Of a DNA stretch of 64,000 nt, positions 7,265-16,448 are shown in pieces. Origin of the DNA: an uncultured Christensenella sp. (GTDB lineage: Bacteria > Bacillota > Clostridia > Christensenellales > Borkfalkiaceae). Position 1 is the first letter of the stretch. Each line of letters starts with the position of its first letter. Location of the stretch: positions 1 through 64,000 of the forward strand of contig CAJTLT010000007.1 of the NCBI GenBank assembly GCA_910577375.1, read 5' to 3'. Both the position numbers and the translations under genes were made by a program. The notes beneath the pieces were generated by a model. It was not told the DNA's origin. It was given only the letters and a program-made list of their open reading frames with translations, and did no database searches.

Positions 7265-8386
7265 TTATTTATTCCAGAGTGTGCTTTCTATATTATTAAT
7301 CGTGTAGTTGAGAGTGCCGAGACCGAAGCTTAATGGTACAGACAGTTTGAGCATTGTTGCGCGCCCCGAATTGTTGCGGGGATTTGCGATTGCCGCGAAG
7401 TAGTAGGTTTGCGAAACTCCGCTTTGTTCTCCGTTGAAGTTTACGGACACGGCGGTTACGAAATCTTTTTCTTTGCCCTCTCCGTCAAGGGGGGGATTGT
7501 AAAGATTGTTGTTTTCAAGCAAGGTTTTGACGGCGGGTTTTTCCGCTTCTGTCAAGGTTGCGGCCGAACCGGAAAGGGTGAAGCTTTGCAAGCCGCGTGC
7601 GGGAGTGTTTATGCTGAGCGTTTGCGCGAAGTTACCGTTGAGTTTTGTTGCCCTTGCGACGATATCGAGATAAGAAGTTTCCACGATTGTGTTTTCCGCG
7701 TATTCGAGCCCGCTGAGCATACGGGTTGTTTCTTTTCCGCCGTTTTTGATTAACGTTATCGCTTCGTTGCCGTAATAGTTGTAGTAGCTTGTATATTCGG
7801 CGTCGATTTGTTTGTAAGTCTGTTCAATCGAGTTTACCTGCAATTCCGCGGGAGTTGTGGAATTGATTTTAGTATAAGTGTAGAGGGGCTGGAGAGAATT
7901 TTCAACTGAGAGGAAATAACCTAATGTTTCCACCTTGTCGCCGTTGAACGTTTTTGTTTCTTCGCCCATTATGAACGTTACCGAAGGGATGTCGAGTTTG
8001 GTTTTGTAGCAATAGACTACGGGCGCGGTTTCGGGATATGTGTTTTTAAAATCCGCGTGGGCGTAGGTTTCTTTATCGAAAACGGTTGCGTAAAATTCCG
8101 TGGAGTATGTGCCGACGGCGTAATTTACCTGATAAGACTTATTGCTTGCATGGCTTCCGTCGAAACTGACGGTATAGGAAAGCTTTTCGGGTGAAAATTC
8201 CGCCCCGTTTCCTTCCGTGAAGGTAGGCTGTATTTTTTTATAAGCGGTGTTTGCGTACCAGTTGGATGAAAAGTCGGCGATATTTTTATTCGTACCGCCG
8301 CAGCTTGCGCAGCCGCCGCAGCCCGAAAGCAATACGGCGCAGCCGAGAGCGAGCGAGGCAACGGCAAATCCGGAACGTTTTTTCAT
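7265..8386 (-). CDS. Hypothetical lipoprotein
   Basis: The N-terminus has a basic stretch, a hydrophobic core and the lipobox LLSGC (cysteine at residue 23), so the mature protein is lipid-anchored on the outer face of the membrane. Another CGGCASCGG cluster follows at once. The remaining 340 residues are strand-rich with many polar residues and no family motif I recognise. It is the first gene of a two-gene operon with the YwaF-like protein, so they may work together at the membrane. AAGGAATTT provides the ribosome site 26 nt after the predicted start of transcription. Confidence 0.7.
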   Translation of the reverse strand: MKKRSGFAVASLALGCAVLLSGCGGCASCGGTNKNIADFSSNWYANTAYKKIQPTFTEGNGAEFSPEKLSYTVSFDGSHASNKSYQVNYAVGTYSTEFYATVFDKETYAHADFKNTYPETAPVVYCYKTKLDIPSVTFIMGEETKTFNGDKVETLGYFLSVENSLQPLYTYTKINSTTPAELQVNSIEQTYKQIDAEYTSYYNYYGNEAITLIKNGGKETTRMLSGLEYAENTIVETSYLDIVARATKLNGNFAQTLSINTPARGLQSFTLSGSAATLTEAEKPAVKTLLENNNLYNPPLDGEGKEKDFVTAVSVNFNGEQSGVSQTYYFAAIANPRNNSGRATMLKLSVPLSFGLGTLNYTINNIESTLWNK

Positions 8387-8418
8387 ATAAATTCCTTTTT
8401 TGAAAATTAATATGTGTA

Positions 8419-8447
8419 ATTATATCACAGTATTTCAAAATTGTAAA
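8419..8447 (-). promoter_or_regulatory. Promoter of the lipoprotein-ywaF operon
   Basis: On the minus strand TTTACA (8442-8447), a 17-base spacer and TATAAT (8419-8424). It is divergent from the addAB promoter. Confidence 0.75.
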
Positions 8448-8467
8448 AACTTTTAGGGTGAAAATAT

Positions 8468-8496
8468 TTAAAACGCGCGCGTAATTATGCTATAAT
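8468..8496 (+). promoter_or_regulatory. addAB promoter; predicts leaderless mRNA
   Basis: TATAAT at 8491-8496 ends 6 nt before the addB ATG at 8503, so the A of the ATG is the expected first transcribed base. TTAAAA at 8468-8473 is a moderate -35 at 17 bases. There is no Shine-Dalgarno. Confidence 0.65.
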
Positions 8497-8502
8497 GCGG
8501 TT

Positions 8503-11500
8503 ATGATATATTCTTTTAACTGCACGGCTTTGCCCTCTGCGCTTGAAGAACTTAAAAAAATAATTTCCCGAAACGAAACAAACGGCGTTAAAACCGTTAT
8601 TTTCTGCGAGGACAGGCTTACCCTTGCCGCCGAGCGCACGGTATGCGCCGCGGTGGGAGGGACGTTTTCGACCTCGGTTTATACCCTTGCAAGGTTTCTT
8701 GCCACGGAAAAGGGCAAGCCCGACAACGTTTTGTCGGGGCAGGGCTCGGCAATGGCGGTGCGTAAGATTATCGAAGAGCATAAAGGCGAGCTGAAGCTTT
8801 TCAGAAAGCTTTCCGCCCCGCAGTCGGCGCAGTCTGTATACGACACGGTGGCGCTTTTGTATTCTTCCCGCGTTACCGCGGAGGAAGCGGCGGAGGCGGC
8901 GCAGAGGGGCGGAATTCTCGGCGGGAAGCTGCACGATATTGCGGTTATTTATTCCGCTTATGAGAAATATTTGAAAGAAAACGGCAAGCAGGACAGAAAC
9001 GGATATTTGCGGCAGCTGCCCGACGTTATACAAAACAGCCCGAAAATAATCGGCGGCGACGTGGTGTTTTTGGGGTTTCAGGCTTTTACCTGTATGGCGG
9101 CGGAGTGCGTGCGTTCGGCGTGCCGCGCGGCGAAAAACGTTTACGGTATGTTTTTGGGCGGCAACGAGGATATTTACGTGAACGAGGCGGGCGCGACCTT
9201 TTCGGGCATAGCGCAGGAGTTCGGCGGGCTGAAAAACGTGCCTGCGGAAAACGTTCTGGAAAGAGAGGCGGATATTTTAAGGCGGGCGCTTTTTAACCCC
9301 GAAAGTTTTTATAAGGCGGCGCAGCCCGCGGAGAACGTGAGCATTTTCGAGGCTTCCGACGAGGAAGAGGAGTTTGAATTTATTGCGGCGAGCATAAAAA
9401 AGCACGTTATAGATTACGGCGAAAGATATGCGAAAATTTCCGTTATGCTGCCCGATTTGGAAAAAAACGAAAGGGCGCTTGCGAGGACTTTTTCGCGTTT
9501 TAAAATTCCGTATTATGCGGACAGGCAACTGAGCCTTTCCGAACACCCCTTGTGTGCGTTTGTGGTGAATTATCTTTTATGCGCTTTTGCGGGATGCAGA
9601 TTTGCGGACGTGGACGCGGTTGTTTCTTCGCCCTATTTCCCCGCGGTAAACGCGGCTAAGGATATGTTCCGCAATTATATGCTGAGGCTGGCGAATTACC
9701 GCGGGGGAATTAAGCGCGAGCCTAAAAAAGAGATTGCCGAAAACCTCGGTTTCGATACGGATACTGTTGAAAACGTGAGAAAGATTTTTTTGAAGGGGCT
9801 TTCTTTTTTGACGGTGAAAGGCGGAAACTCCGCTATATGTGCGGGGGTACGCGCTCTTTTTGCCGCGTTTAACGTGCAGGAAACTCTGAAAAACACGGCG
9901 GAAAAATATAAGGACGAAAAACCTGCGGCGGCGCAGTTCGGCGCGAGAGCCTGCGAGAGCGTGCTGAACGTTCTGGGCGAGGCGGAGCTGATAGCGGGCG
10001 ACGGAAAGGACGCGGGCGAATTTATAAAGATACTTAAAAGCGGGTTTGCCGCTATGAAAATTTCTCTTATTCCCCCCAAAGCGGACGCCGTTTTCGTGGG
10101 AGATTTGGGCGCGACGGCGAATACCGGTTCAAACGTGGTTTTTGCGGCGAGGCTGACCGACGGAGTGCCCGACGCGAGCTCGGATACTTCTCTTTTGACG
10201 GACAGGGAAATAACGGCTTTGGAGAGCGTTAACCTCAACATATCCCCCAAGATACGGCAGGTTAATTTAAGAAAAAGAGAGATTTGCGCGCTTAACGTGT
10301 GCGCGTTCAGGCAGAGGCTTTACCTTACTTATCCGGCAAGGCTGAACGGAGAGGAGTGCGGGGCGAGCGAAATAATTTCTTATGCGCGCGCCGCGTTCTG
10401 CCTTAAACAGGGAGTGCCGCTTGCGCCCGTAAATCTCAGAAAAATAGAAAGGTCGGGCAAAGCCGCGCCTTATTATTGCAGTGAAAAACTGCCCGCGCTC
10501 AAACGCCTTTCAAAGTATGCTAATTCGGCGGAGACCTCCACGGTTTACGACGTTTTGAAACGCAACGGATTTGAAAAAGAGGCTTTGGACGTTTTGGAAA
10601 AACCGCTGAAACGCGGCATATCCTATGGCAAACGGCTTTATTTCGGCAGGACGGCGAGCCTTTCGCCCACTGCGCTGGAAGGATATTTCGCGTGCCCTTA
10701 CCTCAATTTTATGCGTCAGGGTCTTAAACTTAAAGAGCGGGAAGAGGGTGCGGTGCGCGCGGTTGACGCGGGTAATTTTATCCATTCCGTATTGCAGGAT
10801 TTAGCCGGAGAGGTTAACGGCATAGACGATTGCGAAGTTTTCGGGGCGCGGGCGAAAATTGTTGCGGAGGAAAAGCTTTCAAAACCGCCTTATTCCGCGC
10901 TTGCCGACAGCAAAAGCGGGCAATACGCTTCGGGCGGGCTTATAGAAGAGGCGGTTAAAGTATCCCGCGGGATGTTCGAGCAGATAAAAAATTCTTCTTT
11001 CAAAGTGGCGCAAGCCGAATGCCCGAGCGAGATTTATCTTTCCTGCGGGGTGAAGATTTACGGAAGAATAGACCGCGTGGACGAGAGCGGGGATTTGGTG
11101 AGAATAATAGATTACAAGACGGGCGGGTTCGACAGCACCGCCGCAAAATATTATACGGGCGCGAAATTGCAGCTGCCTTTGTATCTTTTATCCGTTTCCA
11201 AGGGGAAACGCGCCGCGGGTGCGTATTATTTCCCCGCCGCGGCGGAGTATAAGGAAAAAGAGGACGGCGTTTTCCGTTTACAGGGCTTTATGGACGGAAG
11301 CGACGAGGTTATAAAAGCTTCCGACACGGCGGTTGAGCCGAAGAAAAAGAGCGGGTACGTTGAGGCTTATTATCAGGGGCGAAAGGTTGAAAGCGCGATG
11401 CCTGCGGAAGATTTCGGCGACTTTTTGCAGTATTCCCGTCTGGTTGCCGACGGTGCCGTTAAGGAAATGCTGGCAGGGAATATAACGCCCTCGCCCGCAG

Positions 11501-11646
11501 AGGGAGTTTGCAAATATTGCGGCGCGGGCGGAAGCTGCGGATTTTCTGCCGTGAAAGACGGCGAAGAGAGAAAGGGGAAATCGGTAAAATGTTCCCAGAT
11601 TGCCGAAATCGTGAGAAAGGAGAGGGGCGATGCTGCTGACAGATGA
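8503..11646 (+). CDS. addB: ATP-dependent helicase/nuclease AddB subunit
   Basis: With AddA forms the helicase-nuclease that resects double-strand breaks for RecA-dependent repair. The 1047-residue length, gene order and C-terminal nuclease identify it: EGYFACPYLNF near residue 726, RIIDYKTGG near 867, and CKYCGAGGSC near 1002. The spaced cysteines form the Fe-S cluster that staples the nuclease domain. The N-terminus lacks the GxxGxGKT loop that AddB proteins usually carry at residues 8-15; FNCTALPSALEEL stands there instead. No start further upstream is possible because a stop lies at 8482. The subunit is therefore probably inactive as an ATPase, as in RexB-type partners. addA overlaps its end by 17 nt. 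Confidence 0.93.
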   Translation: MIYSFNCTALPSALEELKKIISRNETNGVKTVIFCEDRLTLAAERTVCAAVGGTFSTSVYTLARFLATEKGKPDNVLSGQGSAMAVRKIIEEHKGELKLFRKLSAPQSAQSVYDTVALLYSSRVTAEEAAEAAQRGGILGGKLHDIAVIYSAYEKYLKENGKQDRNGYLRQLPDVIQNSPKIIGGDVVFLGFQAFTCMAAECVRSACRAAKNVYGMFLGGNEDIYVNEAGATFSGIAQEFGGLKNVPAENVLEREADILRRALFNPESFYKAAQPAENVSIFEASDEEEEFEFIAASIKKHVIDYGERYAKISVMLPDLEKNERALARTFSRFKIPYYADRQLSLSEHPLCAFVVNYLLCAFAGCRFADVDAVVSSPYFPAVNAAKDMFRNYMLRLANYRGGIKREPKKEIAENLGFDTDTVENVRKIFLKGLSFLTVKGGNSAICAGVRALFAAFNVQETLKNTAEKYKDEKPAAAQFGARACESVLNVLGEAELIAGDGKDAGEFIKILKSGFAAMKISLIPPKADAVFVGDLGATANTGSNVVFAARLTDGVPDASSDTSLLTDREITALESVNLNISPKIRQVNLRKREICALNVCAFRQRLYLTYPARLNGEECGASEIISYARAAFCLKQGVPLAPVNLRKIERSGKAAPYYCSEKLPALKRLSKYANSAETSTVYDVLKRNGFEKEALDVLEKPLKRGISYGKRLYFGRTASLSPTALEGYFACPYLNFMRQGLKLKEREEGAVRAVDAGNFIHSVLQDLAGEVNGIDDCEVFGARAKIVAEEKLSKPPYSALADSKSGQYASGGLIEEAVKVSRGMFEQIKNSSFKVAQAECPSEIYLSCGVKIYGRIDRVDESGDLVRIIDYKTGGFDSTAAKYYTGAKLQLPLYLLSVSKGKRAAGAYYFPAAAEYKEKEDGVFRLQGFMDGSDEVIKASDTAVEPKKKSGYVEAYYQGRKVESAMPAEDFGDFLQYSRLVADGAVKEMLAGNITPSPAEGVCKYCGAGGSCGFSAVKDGEERKGKSVKCSQIAEIVRKERGDAADR

Positions 11647-14600
11647 ACAGAAAGCGGCTATAGAGAGCCGCGGCAAGGTTATCGTTTCCGCGTCGGCGGG
11701 AAGCGGCAAGACCTTCGTAATGATTGAAAAGCTTGTTTCCGCGGTTGAAAACGGCGCGGATTTGGACGAAGTGCTTGCCGTGACCTTCACCAAAAAAGCG
11801 GCAGCGCAGATGAAGGAAAAGTTGCGTTCCGCGCTTGTTAAAAGAATGGAAACGGCGGGAGAGGAGAAAGCGAGGCTGAAATTGCAGCTTTCAAAAATTT
11901 CTTCCGCAAACATTTCGACTATCCATTCTTTTTGCGCAAAGATTATAAGAACTTATTTTTACGCTTTGGGGACGGACGGGGCTTTCGATATAATTTCGGC
12001 GGACGACGCGACGGCGCGCGAGCTTAAAGAAAGGGCGATGGAAAGCCTTTTCGACAGACTTTACGACGAGGACGGCGAGGAGTTCCGTTCGTTGCTTTCC
12101 TGCTTTATGAAAAAGCGCAACGACGGGCATTTCAGAAAGCTTGTTGCGGAAGCGCATACCGAGCTGAGAGCCATAGCGCATTACGAGAGGTATCTCGAAG
12201 AGGCGGAAAAGCTTTATACCGAAGAGGGGTTCGGGCGTGTATGCGCCGATTTTATAAACATACGCAAGCCCAAATATGAGAGGCTGATTGAGGCGGTGGG
12301 AAAATTTCAGGCGGAATTCCCCGCAACAAAGAAAAAACAGACTTACGACGCTATTTTTGAGGAAATGAAAGCGGTGTTGAAGTTTTCTTCCGAATGCTCG
12401 CTGTTTACGCCGCGCCCTGTGCTTACCGCTACGCGTAAGCCCGCGGACTGTGAAGAGGACAAGCCGGCGGGGGAAGCTTTTAAAAAGTTCAAGGATTCGG
12501 TAAACAAGAGATATTCCGCGCTTTGCGGGGGTTTTGCGGACGAAGAGACGGAACGCGCAAGATTTTTGCAAAGCGGGAAAACGGCGGTTGCGTTCGTCAG
12601 ACTTTTATTGCAGTTCGACGCGGAATATGCCGCGGTTAAGGCGGAAGAGAACAAGCTCGATTACAACGATTTGGAGCATCTTGCCTTAAAGCTTTTTGAG
12701 GACGGGGAAATAAGAGAAGAAATCGTTTCCGGCTATAAATATGTTTTTGTGGACGAATATCAGGACGTTAACCCCGTGCAGGAAGAAATTATTTCCGCGC
12801 TGCGCGGAGAGGTGTTTTTGGTCGGCGACGTAAAACAGGCGATATACGGCTTCCGCGGGAGCAAATCGGCGTTCTTTTCAGAGAAGTTCGAGGGCTTTGA
12901 AAGAAACGGAGGGAGCGCTCTTAAGCTTTCTTCTAATTTCAGAAGCGCGGACGGGGTTCTTGATTTTGTGAATAGACTGTTCGGCGACATAATGCGCCCC
13001 GAGCTTTGCGGAATCGATTACGGGCGCACCGCGAAAATGCGGTTCGGCGGGCTATATCCCGAGGGCTGCGGTTCGGCGGAGATACATATTTTCGGAAAAG
13101 ACGAGGAAGAAGAGCGCGAGCTGGGGGTTTATTCCGTTCAAGCTGACGGAAGGCTGAGCAGACATACGCGCGAGGGGCTTGCCGTGCTTTCCGTTGTTGA
13201 AAGCGAGCTGCAGAAAAAGCATTTCGATTTGAAAACTGGGGAATGGAGGGACACGCAGGCGGGGGATATCTGCATACTTACCCGCAAAAACAAGGGCGGT
13301 TCCGCCGAGGGAATAGTGCGCGCGCTTCTGGACGAGGGATATTCGGTTGCGGGGGCGCAAGAGGCGAACGTCTGCGCCTTGCCCGAGGTTAAACAGACGC
13401 TGGATATACTTTCTTTGATAGACAATGCGGAACAGGATTATCCGCTTGTAACGGCGATGCTGTCGCCTTTGGGGGGATTTTCAGAGGACGAGCTGGCGGC
13501 GGTTAGAATTTGGGCGGACGCGCGCCCCGCGGTTTATAAAAACGGAGTGAAAGAGAGGAAAACTTTCCGCAAATGCTGTGAAGAATATGCTGTTAATTCC
13601 GACGGAATATCGCGTAAACTCGGCATATTCAGGGAGCAACTTGAAAAACTGCGCTCTTTGGCGGGCATTTTGAACGCGGGCGAGCTTATAGACGAGCTGT
13701 TGGAAAATTTCGGATTCGAGAGCGCGCTTTGCGCGGGCGGGGAACAGCGCGTTAAAAACGTTTTGCGCCTTGCCGAAGAGGGCGCCGATTTGCCGCTGAA
13801 CGCTTTTCTTGCAAAAATCAAATCGGGCGGGTATTCCGTTTCCGCGCCGTCGGCGGCTTCTTCAGACAGCATTAAAATAATGTCTATGCACGCTTCTAAG
13901 GGGTTGGAGTTCCCCGTGGTGATTATCGCGGATATCTGCAAGACTTTCAAGGGTGCGGACTACGGCGAAATACCGTTTGACGAGAAATACGGCTTTGCGC
14001 CGAAATTTTACGACAGAGAGAAAATGCTTGCGCATAAAACGGTTTTGCGCAGAATTTCTAAAGTGCGCGCCGAGAGCGAAGAGCTGAAGAACGAACTCAA
14101 TTTGTTTTACGTTGCATGCACGCGCGCTATGTGCCGTTTGCATATACTTGCGGAGGAGGTTCCCGAATTTGACGGAACGGATTTATCAGACGCGAGACGT
14201 TATGCGGATTTGTTCGATTTGAATAAATTCAATCCTAAGGAAATTTGTCCGCATGCGGAGTTTGCCGCGGAAAACGGGAACGCCGTGTTTATTTCTGCAC
14301 CAGACGCGGAGCTTGCCGAAAAAATCGACGCGCATTTTATGAAGAGTTATCCCCATTCGGGCAGCGTGGATTTGCCTGTGAAGAGTTCGGCTTCCGCTAT
14401 TTTGAAATTAAGGGACGACGAGCCGTATTTCGCGCCGCACAGTCTTTTCGGCGGAGAGGGGGAGACGGGAACGGAGCGCGGCACGGCTTACCACAGATTT
14501 TTGGAGCTTTGCGATTTCGGAATAAAGACTGCAGACGGCGTACAAAAAGAGCTTTTTGAATTTGCCGCAAGCGGGAAGATTACAAAAGAACAGCTTGAGC

Positions 14601-14965
14601 TTTTGAGCGCGGAAGAGCTTGAAGAAATATTGAATATGCCCGCGTTTGCGGATTTGGAGGGGGCGAAGCTTTTCAGAGAGCGGGAGTTTTTGTGCAGATT
14701 GCCCGCAAACGAGATTTTGGACACCGACGCGGCGGACGGCGTTCTCGTTCAGGGGGCGATAGACCTTTTGGCGGACGGCGGAAGCGGGATGAGGATAATA
14801 GATTACAAGTATTCCCGCAAGTCGGACAAGGCGTTGGCGGAAACTTATTCGAAACAGCTTGCGCTGTATAAAAAGGCGGTTGCGCTTATAACCCAAACCC
14901 CGCCCGAAAAGATTAAAACGGTTATCGTAAATATATATTTGAAAAGGCAGATTGACCTCAACTGA
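11630..14965 (+). CDS. addA: ATP-dependent helicase/nuclease AddA subunit
   Basis: UvrD-type 3'-5' helicase with a C-terminal PD-(D/E)XK nuclease, the motor subunit of AddAB. Residues 20-28 are the Walker A loop SASAGSGKT. VTFTKKAAAQMKE follows, then the Walker B VDEYQDVNPVQ near 373, the helicase motif MHASKGLEFPVVII and VACTRA. The nuclease end has GTAYHRFLELCDF, QGAIDLLAD and IIDYKYSRKS, giving the catalytic D, D and K. The length (1111 aa) is near the family's 1200. Its ATG lies 17 nt inside addB with GGAG-rich sequence upstream (GAAAGGAGAGG), so translation is coupled. All key motifs look intact. Confidence 0.96.
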   Translation: MLLTDEQKAAIESRGKVIVSASAGSGKTFVMIEKLVSAVENGADLDEVLAVTFTKKAAAQMKEKLRSALVKRMETAGEEKARLKLQLSKISSANISTIHSFCAKIIRTYFYALGTDGAFDIISADDATARELKERAMESLFDRLYDEDGEEFRSLLSCFMKKRNDGHFRKLVAEAHTELRAIAHYERYLEEAEKLYTEEGFGRVCADFINIRKPKYERLIEAVGKFQAEFPATKKKQTYDAIFEEMKAVLKFSSECSLFTPRPVLTATRKPADCEEDKPAGEAFKKFKDSVNKRYSALCGGFADEETERARFLQSGKTAVAFVRLLLQFDAEYAAVKAEENKLDYNDLEHLALKLFEDGEIREEIVSGYKYVFVDEYQDVNPVQEEIISALRGEVFLVGDVKQAIYGFRGSKSAFFSEKFEGFERNGGSALKLSSNFRSADGVLDFVNRLFGDIMRPELCGIDYGRTAKMRFGGLYPEGCGSAEIHIFGKDEEEERELGVYSVQADGRLSRHTREGLAVLSVVESELQKKHFDLKTGEWRDTQAGDICILTRKNKGGSAEGIVRALLDEGYSVAGAQEANVCALPEVKQTLDILSLIDNAEQDYPLVTAMLSPLGGFSEDELAAVRIWADARPAVYKNGVKERKTFRKCCEEYAVNSDGISRKLGIFREQLEKLRSLAGILNAGELIDELLENFGFESALCAGGEQRVKNVLRLAEEGADLPLNAFLAKIKSGGYSVSAPSAASSDSIKIMSMHASKGLEFPVVIIADICKTFKGADYGEIPFDEKYGFAPKFYDREKMLAHKTVLRRISKVRAESEELKNELNLFYVACTRAMCRLHILAEEVPEFDGTDLSDARRYADLFDLNKFNPKEICPHAEFAAENGNAVFISAPDAELAEKIDAHFMKSYPHSGSVDLPVKSSASAILKLRDDEPYFAPHSLFGGEGETGTERGTAYHRFLELCDFGIKTADGVQKELFEFAASGKITKEQLELLSAEELEEILNMPAFADLEGAKLFREREFLCRLPANEILDTDAADGVLVQGAIDLLADGGSGMRIIDYKYSRKSDKALAETYSKQLALYKKAVALITQTPPEKIKTVIVNIYLKRQIDLN

Positions 14966-15019
14966 TTTCGACAAAAATAGTGTTTTTACGACGGTATCCG
15001 CCCCGAGAAAGGCAAAAAA

Positions 15020-15667
15020 TTGGATATAATTAAGCTGATGTTTTCTAATTTACCGGATTATTTATATTCGTTCATGTCTGAAATACCCTTTAACACGCTT
15101 GTGATTTTTGTGTGGGGTTCTTATCTTGCGGTATTTGCGCTTGCTTTGGCGGCTACCATTTTTGCTTCGCGTGCGAGGCGCGCTTCCAAACGCCCGTTTA
15201 TGTGTTTGACAAACGCTTATACGGCGGTTACGCTTGCATTGTTTTTGACGGATAAGGAGCTTGGACCTTCCGTTATGACGGCTGTGCTTTTCTGGGTTGC
15301 GGGATATATTTTATACGGTCTGTTATGTTTATGCTCAAACCGAAAAGCTGCGGCAAAGCAGATTTCCGAACAGGTTGTAATGACAGGAGCGGCGCCGATA
15401 CAGCCCGCTGTTCGCACGGCGCGCGAACAACCCGCCGCCGCACAGGCTCCCGCGGCAAAAAACAACGTGAGGCTTGAACACGCGGTGGCGGTGACCGATA
15501 AGTTGCTTATGAAAAATTTATCCAAAACCGACCGCCAGGATTTGGAAAAGCTTAAAAACACGCTTGCCGTTTTGCAGATAAAGGGAACGCTTACGCCGAC
15601 GGAGGCGGAAATATTGAATGAAAATTTCAACGCGCTTTTAAAGCTGATGGCAAAATACAACGTATAG
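15020..15667 (+). CDS. Hypothetical membrane protein with cytoplasmic helical tail
   Basis: The protein has three hydrophobic segments (about residues 22-45, 63-78 and 85-103), an alanine/proline-rich linker and a C-terminal helical region (residues 150-215) with DLEKLKNTLAVLQIKGTLTPTEAEILNENFNALLKLM. The tail resembles a short-C-terminal or SHOCT-like module only in being small and amphipathic. TTG 15020 has GAGAAAGG upstream. An alternative ATG at 15038 lies 7 nt after a TATAAT (15025-15030) and would give an 18-nt shorter, leaderless gene. It follows addA by 54 nt. The function is unknown. Confidence 0.65.
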   Translation: MDIIKLMFSNLPDYLYSFMSEIPFNTLVIFVWGSYLAVFALALAATIFASRARRASKRPFMCLTNAYTAVTLALFLTDKELGPSVMTAVLFWVAGYILYGLLCLCSNRKAAAKQISEQVVMTGAAPIQPAVRTAREQPAAAQAPAAKNNVRLEHAVAVTDKLLMKNLSKTDRQDLEKLKNTLAVLQIKGTLTPTEAEILNENFNALLKLMAKYNV

Positions 15668-15692
15668 AGCGGTTTTGCAAAGCTGCGGGAAA

Positions 15693-15746
15693 CCCCGCGC
15701 GCCCGAATGCGGGGAACATTCGGGCGCGCGGGGTTTTGTTTTTTCG
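15693..15746. terminator. Strong bidirectional terminator
   Basis: A perfect 17-bp GC-rich stem (15693-15709 with 15717-15733) is followed by TTTTGTTTTTT. Confidence 0.9.
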
Positions 15747-15758
15747 GATTGCCGCGGA

Positions 15759-16268
15759 TTAAAGGGTTTTTAAGTTCGTTTGCACGTATTCGCCGTTTTC
15801 CTGAGCCTTTAAAAGTATTTCGGGCGTGACGGCGGTGCCCTTTTTTATTATTATTTTTCCGTTTTTGGTTACGTTGCTTTTAAGGCGTTTTGTGTTTTTT
15901 ACTATTACGACGTCGCCGCACACAAGCCCTTCCGCAGGGTAATTTTTTTTGCCGATTTTTGCCTTTAACGGTTTGCCTTTTATAAATACGTAATCTTCCA
16001 CGTCGCCGATATAAATTCCCTTTTCATCGAAAACTGCGCGGCCGAGCCTTAAAGGCTGTGCGGATTTTATTGCGCTTTCTCTGTCTTCATAGATTATTTT
16101 TTCCCCGAGACTGATTATGTTTTTTACGTCTACCGTAAACTCGTTTTCTTCCGCGTCGGCGCATAAAAGACATTCTACGCGCCCCGCGCCTCCGTTAACC
16201 GAAACGATATACCCGACCTTGCCTTGTGTGCTTACGATTTTTTTACCGAACAGTTCCGAAATATTCAT
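15759..16268 (-). CDS. PRC-barrel domain protein
   Basis: The 169-residue protein opens with ELFGKKIVSTQGKVGYIVSV, the signature of a PRC-barrel (as in YlmC/YmxH), and has a second similar unit LRLGRAVFDEKGIYIGDVEDYVF near residues 73-95. Both are small beta-barrels that usually mediate protein or RNA contacts. The C-terminal part contains a VTKNGKIIIKKGTAVTPEILLKA segment of the kind seen at the end of adaptor barrels. No catalytic residues are visible. The start is set by AAGGAG upstream of ATG 16268. It is monocistronic and convergent with the preceding membrane-protein gene. Confidence 0.7.
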   Translation of the reverse strand: MNISELFGKKIVSTQGKVGYIVSVNGGAGRVECLLCADAEENEFTVDVKNIISLGEKIIYEDRESAIKSAQPLRLGRAVFDEKGIYIGDVEDYVFIKGKPLKAKIGKKNYPAEGLVCGDVVIVKNTKRLKSNVTKNGKIIIKKGTAVTPEILLKAQENGEYVQTNLKTL

Positions 16269-16391
16269 AATAAATCTCCTTACGTTTTATAATATTTCGG
16301 CGCGGCGTGCGGTAACACATATAATACGCATATAAAAATATATAATTTTGTCGATTTGCCGAAAGAGCGTTCAAAAATGTTTACATATGAC

Positions 16392-16420
16392 TTGACAGGT
16401 GTAAAGGTTTGGTGTAAACT
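16392..16420 (+). promoter_or_regulatory. nadBC-niaR promoter with candidate NiaR operator
   Basis: TTGACA at 16392-16397, a 17-base spacer and TAAACT at 16415-16420. The -35 is the left arm of an inverted repeat (ttgACA-GG-TGTaaa, 16392-16405), and a second GTGTAAA follows at 16412-16418. An ACA/TGT palindrome over the promoter of an operon that encodes NiaR is the expected autoregulatory site. Confidence 0.6.
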
Positions 16421-16448
16421 TTTTTTAACATAATTCAAGAGGCGTAAT

